Numbered from the stretch's first letter, positions 9,968 through 18,881 are shown. The stretch is 64,000 bases of DNA from Lampropedia aestuarii (GCF_004803635.1 NZ_SSWX01000019.1:1-64000); one strand, 5' to 3'. Notes: generated by a model from the sequence alone, not told the origin. Made by a program: numbers and translations.

Positions 9968-10136
9968 CGCTGGAATTGATTTCGGCAAGCACAGCACTTG
10001 AGGCTGTACTTTCGGTTGTTGAGTGACATGCGCTTGTAATGAGCGAGTGCATCAGTGCTGCGCATCGCGAAAAACCTCAAGCCCTGTTACACGCGCCGTG
10101 ATGGAGTGCTTGGTTAAGCGCTGCGTTTTCCGTTCG

Positions 10137-11045
10137 TCATGCTTGTTGCGACTCGGGACTCATCGGCCCCAACAAATGCCGCATCAGCAAATCCGTCGCG
10201 CGTGAGCGCGAAGCGCCCTCGCGCACGGCCAGTACCAATTGCCGTTTGGCCCAGGGCTCGTCCAATGCCAGGGTGCGCAAGCCCAGTGCGCCCACGTACA
10301 GGCGTGCCGCGCCATCGGGCAAGATGCCCACGCCCAAGCCTGCGGACACCATCAGGCACATCGCATCAAAGCTGGTGACGTGGATGCGCATGTGCAGCGG
10401 CAAGCTGTGCTGGGCCGCTGCCAAATGGATCAGGTGGTTGATGGCGCTGCCCAAGTGCGCGCCGACAAAATCGTGGGCCAGTGCCTGCTGCATGCGCACG
10501 CTGGCTTGGGCGCTCAACGGATGGTCTTGCGGCGCGACCATGACCAATTCATCTTGCCGGTACGGGAAGAATTGCAGCCCATCGCCGTATTGGCCGGCAT
10601 TCAGAATGCCCACATCGGCCTGATTGGAGCGCACCGATTGCGCGACCTGCGAGCTGATTTTTTCATCCAGCTCCACCTGCACGCCGGGGTGCAGGGTCAG
10701 AAAGCTTTTGAGGTCATGCGGCAAGAACTGCGTGATCGCCGAGATATTCGCAGCAATGCGCACCTGCCCCAGCGAGCCGCTGCGGTACGACTGCATTTGC
10801 GCGCCAATGCTGTCCAAATCGTTCAAGACCGTGCGCGCTGAGCTGAGCAGCGCGTAGGCCGCGGGCGTGGGCGTCATGCCTTTGTTGCTGCGCTCAAACA
10901 GGCTCACTTGCAGTTGTTGCTCCAGCTCGGCCAGGCGGCGGCTGGCCGCTGAGGCGGCAATGTACTGCTTCTCAGCGGCTCCGGCGATGGTTTTTTCTTC
11001 CATTGCGGCAACAAACAGGCGCAAGGAAATCGGGTCGATCTTCAT
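10137..11045 (-). CDS. LysR-family transcriptional regulator
   Basis: A LysR-type regulator of 302 residues. The winged helix-turn-helix occupies residues 1-60 (LRLFVAAMEEKTIAGAAEK, then SRRLAELEQQLQVSLFERSNKG). A LysR substrate-binding domain follows from about residue 90. The ATG at 11045 is chosen because the family begins six to eight residues before LRLF; an in-frame extension to 11135 adds no domain. It is transcribed divergently from the CoA-transferase/HMG-CoA lyase operon, the classic arrangement for a LysR regulator that controls the adjacent operon in response to a pathway metabolite. Confidence 0.92.
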   Translation of the reverse strand: MKIDPISLRLFVAAMEEKTIAGAAEKQYIAASAASRRLAELEQQLQVSLFERSNKGMTPTPAAYALLSSARTVLNDLDSIGAQMQSYRSGSLGQVRIAANISAITQFLPHDLKSFLTLHPGVQVELDEKISSQVAQSVRSNQADVGILNAGQYGDGLQFFPYRQDELVMVAPQDHPLSAQASVRMQQALAHDFVGAHLGSAINHLIHLAAAQHSLPLHMRIHVTSFDAMCLMVSAGLGVGILPDGAARLYVGALGLRTLALDEPWAKRQLVLAVREGASRSRATDLLMRHLLGPMSPESQQA

Positions 11046-11250
11046 CTCAAAATGCGTTGGTATGCATGATTTTGTGCGATTTTCATAAGTAATATCCCTA
11101 ATAAATGGCATTGCCATGCTGAAATGCGATGGCACGATGATACATCAGCGCTTTTGATTTCTATCTTAGGGGGCGATGATGCGCGCTTCATTTTCAAAGC
11201 TGCTGCGCTGGTGGTGCAGCAGCGCCCATGTCTTTAGGAGCCGCATCACC

Positions 11251-12459
11251 ATGCTTCCCAATTTAGCCCAAGGCAGTGTGCTGCAAGGCCTGCGCGTCGT
11301 CGAAATGGGGCAACTCATCGCTGGCCCGTTTTGTGGCAAAACCCTCGGCGATTTTGGCGCCGACATCATCAAGATTGAGCCGCCAGAAACCGGCGATCCG
11401 CTGCGCAACTGGCGCATGATGAAGGATGGCACCTCGGTCTGGTGGCAAGTGCAGTCACGCAATAAGCGCTCGCTCGCGCTGGATTTGCGCGAGCCCGAAG
11501 GCCAGGCGATTGCCCGCCAGCTGATTGCCGAAGCCGATGTGCTGATCGAAAACTTCCGCCCCGGCACCCTGGAAGGTTGGGACATGGCGCCCGAGCAATT
11601 GCTGGAGTTGAACCCCAAACTGGTGATGCTGCGCATATCTGGCTACGGCCAGACCGGCCCTTACCGCGACCTGCCCGGCTTTGGCGTGATTGGCGAATCC
11701 ATGGGCGGCTTGCGCCAGCTCACTGGCGAGCCTGGCCGCGTGCCGGTGCGTTGTGGCGTGTCAATTGGCGATACGCTGGCCGCCTTGCACGGCACGATAG
11801 GCGTCTTGCTCGCGCTCTACCACCACAAAGTCAACGGCGGCCCCGGCCAGGTGATCGATGTGGCCTTGAGCGAGGCGGTCTTTAACTGCATGGAAAGCCT
11901 GGTGCCCGAGTACAGCGTGTTTGGCGCCGTGCGCGAAGCCGCTGGCAGTGCCTTGCCGGGCATTGCCCCTTCCAACGCCTACCCGTGTACCGATGGCTGG
12001 GTCTTGGTGGCAGGCAATGGCGACAGTATTTTCAAACGTCTGATGCAAGCGATTGAGCGCGATGATCTGGCGCAAGACCCGGCGCTGGGCAATAACAGCG
12101 GCCGCGTGGCCCGCGTCGCTGAAATCGATGCCGCGATTGGCCAGTGGACAGCTGCGCGCGGCGTGGCCGATGTCTTGCAAACGCTCAGCGCAGCGCGCGT
12201 GCCCGCTGGCAAGGTGTATACCGCCAAAGACATTGTCGAAGACCCGCATTACCAGACGCGCGGCATGTTGCTGGAGCAAACCACCCGCGATGGCTACACG
12301 CTGACCGTGCCCGGCATTGTGCCCAAGCTCTCGGCCACGCCGGGTTCGATCCGCTCCAGCGCGCCCCATCTGGGCGATGACACCGAGCAGGTACTGCGCG
12401 ACATCGGCTTGAGCGAAGAGCAAGTGGCCGCCCTCAAAGCCAAGGGAATCGTGCAATGA
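11251..12459 (+). CDS. CaiB/BaiF family III CoA-transferase
   Basis: A 402-residue family III CoA-transferase. The N-terminal VLQGLRVVEMGQLIAGPFCG and GADIIKIEPPETGDPLR are the conserved CoA-binding segments, and LIENFRPG precedes the catalytic region. It would transfer CoA from a donor such as succinyl-CoA or acetyl-CoA to a free carboxylic acid. The start at 11251 is supported by TTAGGAG ten bases upstream. The stop codon overlaps the ATG of the HMG-CoA lyase gene by four bases (ATGA), so the products probably act in sequence. The acid activated may be 3-hydroxy-3-methylglutarate or a related branched dicarboxylate. Confidence 0.9.
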   Translation: MLPNLAQGSVLQGLRVVEMGQLIAGPFCGKTLGDFGADIIKIEPPETGDPLRNWRMMKDGTSVWWQVQSRNKRSLALDLREPEGQAIARQLIAEADVLIENFRPGTLEGWDMAPEQLLELNPKLVMLRISGYGQTGPYRDLPGFGVIGESMGGLRQLTGEPGRVPVRCGVSIGDTLAALHGTIGVLLALYHHKVNGGPGQVIDVALSEAVFNCMESLVPEYSVFGAVREAAGSALPGIAPSNAYPCTDGWVLVAGNGDSIFKRLMQAIERDDLAQDPALGNNSGRVARVAEIDAAIGQWTAARGVADVLQTLSAARVPAGKVYTAKDIVEDPHYQTRGMLLEQTTRDGYTLTVPGIVPKLSATPGSIRSSAPHLGDDTEQVLRDIGLSEEQVAALKAKGIVQ

Positions 12460-13469
12460 ACGCCCCAGTCTTGAACCCCAAAGCCATTGACTCCGCCGGT
12501 GCCAGCCAGGTCTGGCAAGGCGCGCAGCGCCAGGTGCATATCCAGGAAGTTGGCCCGCGCGATGGTTTGCAGATCGAGCCCGTCGTGGTGCCAACTGCCG
12601 ACAAGATCGCCCTCGTTAACGCACTGAGTGCAGCGGGCCTGAAGAAGATTGAAGTCAGCGCCTTTGTCTCGCCCAAGGCGATTCCGTCTCTGGCCGATGC
12701 CAGCGAGGTGTTCCAAGGCATCGACAAGCTGCCAGACTGCACTTACAGCGCGCTGGTGCCCAACCTCAAAGGGGCCGAGCGGGCGCTGGAGGCCGGTGCC
12801 GATGAGCTGAATCTGGTCATGTCGGTCACGCAAACCCACAACCTGGCCAATTTGCGCATGCTGCAAGAGCAGTCCTTTGCTGCGCTGGCCCAGATCGTGC
12901 AGCAAGTCGGCAGCAGCGTGCCGATCAATGTGTCGCTGTCCTGCAGCTTTGGCTGCCCGATGGAGGGTGATGTGCCGCTTGCACAAACCCTGCACTGGGC
13001 CGAGCGCTTTATTGCGTTGGGCGTGCAAGGCATTAGCCTATGCGATACCACTGGCATGGCCCACCCCGCCCAAGTGCATGAAGCGGCCAGCAGCTTTATC
13101 AAGCGTTGGCCCGAGGTTGAATGCACGCTGCACTTTCACAACACGCGGGGTATGGGTCTGGCGAATATTTTGGCTGGCCTCGATGCCGGTGTGCGCCATT
13201 TTGATTCGGCCCTCGGCGGCTTGGGCGGCTGCCCTTACGCACCGGGTGCGAGCGGCAATATCAGCACTGAAGAAGTGGTGCACGCACTGCAATTGATGGG
13301 CTACAGCACCGGCATTGACCTGCAAGCCTTGCTCACAGCGGCCGAGCGCCTGCCCGGTTTGATTGGCCATGAATTGCCCAGCCAACTGGTCAAAGCCGGC
13401 CCGCGCTGGAAGACCCACCCAGCGCCAGCCAATCTGGAAGAGATTCGCCAGCGCGCGTTGGCCCGCTGA
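12456..13469 (+). CDS. Hydroxymethylglutaryl-CoA lyase
   Basis: A 337-residue TIM-barrel lyase of the HMG-CoA lyase family. These enzymes cleave 3-hydroxy-3-methylglutaryl-CoA to acetyl-CoA and acetoacetate. The active-site pieces are all present: PRDGLQ (catalytic Arg and metal-binding Asp), HFHNTRG (paired metal His) and GLGGCPYAPGASGN (the catalytic Cys loop). The protein has an N-terminal extension of about 25 residues before the barrel. Translation is coupled to the CoA-transferase by a four-base overlap. HMGL-like lyases on related acyl-CoAs are possible alternatives. Confidence 0.92.
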   Translation: MNAPVLNPKAIDSAGASQVWQGAQRQVHIQEVGPRDGLQIEPVVVPTADKIALVNALSAAGLKKIEVSAFVSPKAIPSLADASEVFQGIDKLPDCTYSALVPNLKGAERALEAGADELNLVMSVTQTHNLANLRMLQEQSFAALAQIVQQVGSSVPINVSLSCSFGCPMEGDVPLAQTLHWAERFIALGVQGISLCDTTGMAHPAQVHEAASSFIKRWPEVECTLHFHNTRGMGLANILAGLDAGVRHFDSALGGLGGCPYAPGASGNISTEEVVHALQLMGYSTGIDLQALLTAAERLPGLIGHELPSQLVKAGPRWKTHPAPANLEEIRQRALAR

Positions 13470-13526
13470 GCAAGTCCTGCCGCCCGCAAACATTCACCCC
13501 AATACCTAAGCATCAGGAGACCCCCT

Positions 13527-14504
13527 ATGTCCCACACACGCACCTTGCTACTAGGCGCCGCATTCACCGCCATCGCGCTGACTGCCACCAGCACGTTTGC
13601 ACAGGCCGATTACCCCAATAAAGCCATCACCATGGTTGTACCCGCCTCAGCTGGCGGCACCACCGACCTCGCTGGCCGCATGCTGTCGCAGCCGCTGGGC
13701 ACGGCCTTGGGCCAGACTGTCGTGGTCGACAACAAAGCCGGTGGCAACGGTGCAATTGCGGCAACCCAGGTCAAACGCGCAGCAGCGGACGGCTACACCC
13801 TGCTGATGCAGTATTCAGGCTTTCACGTCATCTCCCCCCATGTGGTCAGCACCCAGCAATGGCAGCAAGACGATTTGGTGCCAGTGGCCAATGTGCTGTC
13901 CGCACCGCAAATCATCGTCGTGCGTGGCGATTTGCCAGTGAATACCTTGGCCGAGCTGGTTGCTTACGCCAAAGAAAACCCCGGCAAGTTGAACTACGCC
14001 TCGTCAGGCAATGGCTCGCTGCAGCACGTCACCGGTGTACAGCTGGAGCAGCAAGCCCATATCGAAATGGCCCACGTTCCCTACCGCGGCACTGCGCCGG
14101 CGTTGCAGGATTTGCTCGGCAGCCAGGTCGATTTGACCTTTGGCACTGCGCCACCATTCGTGCCCCATGTGCAAGCCGGCCGCCTGAAAGTGCTGGCCGT
14201 GACCGGCACCAACCGCCTGGCCGCTTTCCCTGACGTGCCCACCACGGCAGAAGCCGGTTATCCAGGCGTGAATGCCACCTCATGGTTTGGCGTGTTTGCG
14301 CCCAAAGGAACGCCAGAGGCCGTTGTCAACAAGCTGGTGGCGGAAATTGAAAAGGTCACAGCGGAGCCAGGCTTTAGAAAAAGCGCGACCGAGCAAGGCG
14401 CAGAGGCCTATTTTGAAGGCCCAGCCGACTTTGGCAAACGCGTAGCGCAGGACTGGGCCAGCTGGGGAGAGATGGTCAAAACCTCGAACATCCGCGCTGA
14501 TTAA
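13527..14504 (+). CDS. Bug-family tripartite tricarboxylate transporter binding protein
   Basis: A periplasmic solute receptor of the Bug/TctC family, 325 residues, common in Burkholderiales. It has a signal peptide ending TSTFAQA. The family patterns are YPNKAITMVVPASAGGTTD in the mature N-terminus, the central KLNYASSGNGS and SWFGVFAPKGTP. No TctA/TctB membrane genes are adjacent, as for most Bug proteins, so it must share a transporter or act as a sensor. It lies 57 bp downstream of the lyase, with CAGGAG before its ATG, so it probably delivers the substrate of the CoA-transferase/lyase pair. Confidence 0.92.
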   Translation: MSHTRTLLLGAAFTAIALTATSTFAQADYPNKAITMVVPASAGGTTDLAGRMLSQPLGTALGQTVVVDNKAGGNGAIAATQVKRAAADGYTLLMQYSGFHVISPHVVSTQQWQQDDLVPVANVLSAPQIIVVRGDLPVNTLAELVAYAKENPGKLNYASSGNGSLQHVTGVQLEQQAHIEMAHVPYRGTAPALQDLLGSQVDLTFGTAPPFVPHVQAGRLKVLAVTGTNRLAAFPDVPTTAEAGYPGVNATSWFGVFAPKGTPEAVVNKLVAEIEKVTAEPGFRKSATEQGAEAYFEGPADFGKRVAQDWASWGEMVKTSNIRAD

Positions 14505-14520
14505 AACGACCTGCCAACCC

Positions 14521-14552
14521 AAGCCCTCGCATCCATGTGTGCGCGGGCTTTT
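14521..14552 (+). terminator. Terminator after the Bug gene
   Basis: A hairpin pairing AAGCCC (14521-14526) with GGGCTT (14545-14550) and extended by CGC/GCG with one mismatch, followed by TTTTGCTT. It lies 17 bp after the stop codon and would end the LysR-regulated operon. Confidence 0.7.
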
Positions 14553-14562
14553 GCTTGCTGCA

Positions 14563-15135
14563 TCAAACAATCTCTATGCCAGAGCGCCTTGCGGTATCCA
14601 CTACCGCGCCATGCAAAAGCTCTGTGTCAGGCTTGACCAGTGGCCAGGCCTCAACAAAGCGCATTTTCTTGCAGCCCGGCTGAAACAGGCATAAGCACGC
14701 GTGGTGCGGGTGTTGTGCTGAGGCATAGACAATGCCGTCGTAGCCCGCTTCAAACAACTGCTGTGACACGGCCTGCGTGTGCTCAATGCGTTGCGACTGC
14801 AGCATCGGGTAATGCTCCTCCAGCCCTCTCAAATCGACCAGCCGCATAGACTGCCTTGATTTGAACGTTCCCAAGGTCTTCAGTCTCAAATCAGACAAAG
14901 CAACGGATGTTCTCAGCTCACGCCTGAAAACAGCTTCGTACAAAGCAGTCTCGGCGCTGTCAGCCAAATAAGCTGTGATGCCATCTGCCAGGCAAAACCG
15001 ACCCGCTTTGATCCCTGCTGGAGGCAGGATCATGCGGTTCATTGTGACACTGCCTGCACGCGCCACAGTGCGTTGTACTCGGTAGAAGAACTGCCCTGCT
15101 GGCAACTCAATGATGGCAATCTGGTCTCTCAGCAT
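14563..15135 (-). CDS. RES-domain toxin (NAD+-consuming)
   Basis: A 190-residue RES-domain protein. Characteristic pieces are FYRVQR near the N-terminus (first conserved Arg), GRFCLADGITAYLADSAETA, ALYEAVFRRE (conserved Glu) and GIVYASAQ (conserved Ser). RES toxins degrade NAD+ and arrest growth. It lies 23 bp downstream of a gene with a toxin-binding domain, and together they form a type II toxin-antitoxin operon. No Shine-Dalgarno sequence precedes its ATG, so translation may depend on the upstream antitoxin gene. Confidence 0.85.
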   Translation of the reverse strand: MLRDQIAIIELPAGQFFYRVQRTVARAGSVTMNRMILPPAGIKAGRFCLADGITAYLADSAETALYEAVFRRELRTSVALSDLRLKTLGTFKSRQSMRLVDLRGLEEHYPMLQSQRIEHTQAVSQQLFEAGYDGIVYASAQHPHHACLCLFQPGCKKMRFVEAWPLVKPDTELLHGAVVDTARRSGIEIV

Positions 15136-15158
15136 CTGTATTGGCTAACAGACCTAGA

Positions 15159-15635
15159 TCAATGGCTTTCTGCCATAGCCAGTTGAATAATCCGGTCGAC
15201 AGACTCACCTTGCGACAGCGCCACCAACGGGGTGCGGCGGTCCAGCGCTTCTTGGGCGTTTTCAAGAAATGACAGCAGGCTCCAGCCATCTGTCGTGCCC
15301 AATGCCTTGAACAAAGGGCCAATCGCCTCAAAAATCTGCGGTTCAAACTGCCATTTGGGCAACTTGAAGCCACGGCGCAGATTGGCGACACCAATGCAGC
15401 GGTTGTGCTTAATCCACGCATTGATCGTGACCCGCGACACCCCTGCCAGCTCGGCCGCCTCATCGGTGGTCAGCATGTCAGCCGCAGCTATGCGCCGTTT
15501 GCGGAACTCAGCGCCTGATCGAAGCACCGCAGCAGACTGCGCTGGCGTGGCATATGGCTCAGCCTTGGATGCCGCGCGCTCTTTCGCATCTTCTGGATAC
15601 AGAGAAGAAATAGCAGTGATGGCGTGATTCAGCAT
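15159..15635 (-). CDS. Antitoxin with Xre/MbcA/ParS-type toxin-binding domain
   Basis: A 158-residue antitoxin preceding the RES toxin gene. Residues 55-85 form a helix-turn-helix (LTTDEAAELAGVSRVTINAWI), closer to MerR/excisionase type than classic Xre. The C-terminal 50 residues (GWSLLSFLENAQEALDRRTPLVAL) match the MbcA/ParS/Xre antitoxin toxin-binding domain, DUF2384. It is expected to neutralise the RES enzyme by direct binding and to repress its own promoter in the 15636-15700 region. Confidence 0.85.
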   Translation of the reverse strand: MLNHAITAISSLYPEDAKERAASKAEPYATPAQSAAVLRSGAEFRKRRIAAADMLTTDEAAELAGVSRVTINAWIKHNRCIGVANLRRGFKLPKWQFEPQIFEAIGPLFKALGTTDGWSLLSFLENAQEALDRRTPLVALSQGESVDRIIQLAMAESH

Positions 15636-15786
15636 GTCCCTGTCTCTCCTTATTTGGCTGGCACCTGCATGTGCAGCCTGGCCATTGTAGCGAAAGCCGG
15701 GTATTTCGTCAATTTCGTTAAGGTGGATAAATCAGAAAAGCCCGCAATCACCATCACCGCCAAGCGCAATGGCAATGCCCTGGCGC

Positions 15787-15824
15787 AAGAACCTGTTCAT
15801 CATCCCCACGCAGTCGCGCAAGGA
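15787..15824 (+). repeat. Dispersed repeat, left-end fragment
   Basis: A single left terminus of the dispersed family: AAGAACCTGTTCATCATCC, then CACGCAGTCGCGCAAGG. It matches the end at 31740 over about 25 bp and the CAGTCGCGCAAGG block of the 22 kb and 62 kb copies. No matching right end was found, so this is a truncated copy. It lies 30 bp beyond the stop codon of the ABC permease gene. Confidence 0.7.
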
Positions 15825-15853
15825 GCAAACAAGGAACTAAACAGCGGGTGCAC

Positions 15854-17527
15854 TCAGGCGCGCTCAGACAGGCGCTTCTTGGCCCACACCGTCAAGCCAT
15901 GGGCCAGCACCAACAACAAGCAGGTGACTCCAATCGTGATCAGGCTCATCGCCATGCCCTGGCCAATCGAGCCTTGGTCAAACTGGCGCCAGATGAACAA
16001 GGACACAGTTTGCGTGCCGGTGGGCGCAAGCAGCAGCGAGGCGACCAGTTCACGCGAGGCAATCGCAAACACCAGCAGCATTGCAGCGCCCACTGCCGGG
16101 GCCACCAAGGGCAGAACAATATGCCACAGCGTGCGGCCAAAGCCCACACCATGTACAAACGCACTGGCTTCGAGGTTGCTGCCAATTTGGCGCAGCGCTG
16201 CATGCGCATAGCGCAGCGGATACGGCAAGAGCAAACACATATACGCCATCAACAGGATCACCCAGGTGTTGTAAGGCGTGACGGGCAACCAAGGCTGGTT
16301 CCAGGCCAGGATCATGCCCACAGCCACGACAATGCCTGGCATGGCATTAGGCAGCATGGTGGCGCCATCGAGCCAGGCCACCGCCTTGCCAGGCGTGCGC
16401 AGCACTGTGTAGGCCAGCACAGCGCCAAAAATGCCGGTCAGCAGCGCAGCGCCTGCGGCCAGACTGAAACTGAAACCCAAGGCCGACAGCGCTTGCGAAC
16501 CCTGCTCAAACAGGCCGCTGAAATGCCGCAGCGACAGGTTCTCGAAGGTCAAACCGCCTGACAAGGTGCCAGTAAAAGCAGTGGCCGCCACGGCAAACAG
16601 CGGCGCCAGCGTGGCCAGCAAGGTCACGGCAGCAAACAGCACGCACACAGGCCAGCGCCACACGCCCAGCGCACGCAATGTGCTGGCATTGGGCTTGCCA
16701 GTATTGGTCGCGTAGTCGCGCCCGGCGGTGATCCAGCGCTGCGCATACCAGGCGCTGAGCGCCAGCACCATCAAGATAACAGACAGCATGGCCGCGCCTG
16801 GCAGGTCGATGGGCCAGTCAGAAAAACGTTGTTCAATGCCGGTAACCAGCACATAGAAACCAGCGTTCGAGGCCAGCACGGCGGGGGTGCCGTATTCCTC
16901 AATGCTGGCGGCAAACACCAATAAAAGACTCGCAGCCAAAGCAGGCAGCGCCAGCGGCAATACCACGCGCCAAAATGCCTGCCAGTGGTTGGCACCAAAA
17001 ATATTGGCAACTTCTGCCAAGCGTGAGCCATTGCCCTGCACGGCGCGTGAAATCGCAAAATACACGGCCGAAAACAAATTCAAGGCCATGACCAGCACCA
17101 CGCCGGTAAAAGAAAACAGCAAGCCGGCCATGTTCACGCCGGTGAGCTGCTGCAAAAAACCACCGGGCTGCAGTAGCAAAATCCAACCCATCGCCGCGAT
17201 GTACGGCGGCACCATGAATGGCACCAGCAGCACCAGGTCCCAAAACCGCGCCAGCGGCACATCAAACAGGCCACGCAACACGCCCAGTGGCACGCCAATC
17301 AAAGCGCTGACGCAGACCACTGCCAGCCCCAATGCAATCGTATTGCCGGTCAGCTTTAGCAAAGCAGGATCACCGAGCGTTGCTTGCACATGCGCCAAGG
17401 GGTTGGCCAGCGAGCCTTTGGCCAAATCAGGGAAGATTGCCTGCAAGACGATGAACACCAAAGGCACAGCGACCAACAAGGCCAGGACAGCACCGCAAAA
17501 TGGCACCAGAAAACGGGACGGTTGCAT
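15854..17527 (-). CDS. Iron(III)-type ABC transporter permease (two fused domains)
   Basis: A 557-residue inner-membrane permease with about 12 helices made of two tandem binding-protein-dependent transport domains, as in FbpB/AfuB/SfuB. The first EAA-like loop is around LAEVANIFGANHWQAFWRVVLPLALPAL and the second around NLEASAFVHGVGFGRTLWHIVLPL. It is the last gene of a three-gene minus-strand set (ATPase, binding protein, permease). A 58-bp hairpin repeat lies between the binding-protein gene and this gene. Ferric iron is the family's commonest substrate, but the binding protein leaves this open. Confidence 0.88.
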   Translation of the reverse strand: MQPSRFLVPFCGAVLALLVAVPLVFIVLQAIFPDLAKGSLANPLAHVQATLGDPALLKLTGNTIALGLAVVCVSALIGVPLGVLRGLFDVPLARFWDLVLLVPFMVPPYIAAMGWILLLQPGGFLQQLTGVNMAGLLFSFTGVVLVMALNLFSAVYFAISRAVQGNGSRLAEVANIFGANHWQAFWRVVLPLALPALAASLLLVFAASIEEYGTPAVLASNAGFYVLVTGIEQRFSDWPIDLPGAAMLSVILMVLALSAWYAQRWITAGRDYATNTGKPNASTLRALGVWRWPVCVLFAAVTLLATLAPLFAVAATAFTGTLSGGLTFENLSLRHFSGLFEQGSQALSALGFSFSLAAGAALLTGIFGAVLAYTVLRTPGKAVAWLDGATMLPNAMPGIVVAVGMILAWNQPWLPVTPYNTWVILLMAYMCLLLPYPLRYAHAALRQIGSNLEASAFVHGVGFGRTLWHIVLPLVAPAVGAAMLLVFAIASRELVASLLLAPTGTQTVSLFIWRQFDQGSIGQGMAMSLITIGVTCLLLVLAHGLTVWAKKRLSERA

Positions 17528-17645
17528 CAGAATTCAAGCCATGAATCCAAACGCTGGCTGGACTTCGATGGCAGAAGGCTCAGTCTTTGGCGTTTGGGGA
17601 GTCAATCAAAAAACAAAAGGCGTGCACCGCATGTGCACGCCCGTC

Positions 17646-17703
17646 TTAGAGCCTGTTTGCGGTCTGTTTGCGGTCTGCAAAAGAAACCCCAAACACGCTC
17701 TTA
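17646..17703. repeat. Dispersed repeat, 58-bp minimal copy
   Basis: Both family ends with almost nothing between them: TTAGAGCCTGTTTGCGGTC at the left and, read from the right on the minus strand, TAAGAGCGTGTTTGGGG. An internal GTTTGCGGTCT unit is duplicated. The element lies in the 186-bp gap between the binding-protein and permease genes of one transport operon. Its hairpin would form in their shared mRNA. Confidence 0.75.
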
Positions 17704-17713
17704 CAACATGCGA

Positions 17714-18691
17714 TTAGCGGGCAAACAGTGCGGAAAAACGCTTGAGCAAGGCTTCACGGCCGTCACGCTCTTGCGCACTGGCTTCTGGCAAAGCCTTGAT
17801 TTCAACCAGTGTTGGCCGCTTGGCTTTGACATCGGCTCGAGCCGGAATCAGGTACGTATCAGCAACGGCTTGCTGGCCCGCATCAGACAGCACATAGTCG
17901 ATGAATTTCTTCGCATCGTCCTGGTTCTTGCTGGATTTGAGCACCATCATCGGGCGCGCAGCCACCACAGTGCCGCTGCTTGGGAAAATGATGTCGACTT
18001 TCTCGCCCTTGGCTTGGGCGCTGTAGGTGATGTAGTCAACGGCGCCAAACACGGCCGCTTTTGCGCCTTGCAAAACAGGATTCAAGGCTTGTGCGTTGGC
18101 ACCGGCCAGGTTCATGCCGTTGGCCTTCAAGGATTCAAACAGGCTCCAGGCTGACGCGCTATTGGCCGCTTCCAGACCCGACAGCAATTCCAGCGCCGTG
18201 CCAGACTGCGCAGGGTCAGGCATGTTCACCAGGTCTTTGTATTCCGGTTTGGCCAAGTCGGCCCAGTCGCTCGGGCGCGGTGTATTACTGGCAGGGTTCC
18301 AGGCAATCGCCAGGGCCGACAGGCCTTGCGCCACGTAGCTTGGGGCTTTGTACTGCGCTGGCACTTGGGCAGCATTCGGGCTTTCATAAGCCAGCAACCA
18401 GCCGCGTTTGTCCAGATCCACGGCGCTGTCCCATGAAGCGGAGATCAGCACGTCGGCTTGTGGATTGGCCGCTTCGGCCTCAAGGCGCGCCATGACCTTG
18501 CCGGTTGTGCCTTGGAAATAGTCGACTTTGACGCCGGTTTGCGCTTCATAACCAGCAGCCAATGTCTTCATCAGGCCTTCAGGGCCAGCGGTATAGACTG
18601 TCAAAGCGAAGCTGCTAGAGGCTGCTGCGCACAGGCCCACGGCCAATAAGCTGCGTGCCAGTGTGGTCAAAGTGGTAGAGAGAATGGGCAT
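17714..18691 (-). CDS. ABC transporter periplasmic binding protein (iron(III)-type)
   Basis: A class II extracellular binding protein of 325 residues with a signal peptide ending SSSFA. The family pattern is TVYTAGPEGLMKTLAAGYE, TGVKVDYFQGTTGKVMARL and NPQADVLISASWDSAVDL. This cluster includes ferric-iron, 2-aminoethylphosphonate and thiamine binders. The Tyr-Tyr pair that binds ferric iron in FbpA/FutA is not obvious: the equivalent segment reads VDYITYSAQ. Iron is therefore not assured. The ATG at 18691 is chosen because AAGGAT precedes it by about six bases. Confidence 0.82.
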   Translation of the reverse strand: MPILSTTLTTLARSLLAVGLCAAASSSFALTVYTAGPEGLMKTLAAGYEAQTGVKVDYFQGTTGKVMARLEAEAANPQADVLISASWDSAVDLDKRGWLLAYESPNAAQVPAQYKAPSYVAQGLSALAIAWNPASNTPRPSDWADLAKPEYKDLVNMPDPAQSGTALELLSGLEAANSASAWSLFESLKANGMNLAGANAQALNPVLQGAKAAVFGAVDYITYSAQAKGEKVDIIFPSSGTVVAARPMMVLKSSKNQDDAKKFIDYVLSDAGQQAVADTYLIPARADVKAKRPTLVEIKALPEASAQERDGREALLKRFSALFAR

Positions 18692-18881
18692 GGAAAATCC
18701 TTTGCTCTGTGGCAAAAATAAGGACTAAAAAAACAAGGGCAGCACGGTTCGCGTGGTGTGCTTGGCAACACAGGCAGCCATCGCTGGCTTGCGGTCCCAC
18801 TGGTAACAGCTTCTGGCCCCACAGCACAGCCCAGCACAACACCACCTTGCATAGAGAAAAAAAGCTCTGGCCTGTAGTGCC

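Noticed and set aside
12335-12360. tRNA T-loop-like GGGTTCGATCC
   Set aside because: It lies inside the CoA-transferase coding frame and has no matching acceptor or anticodon arms.
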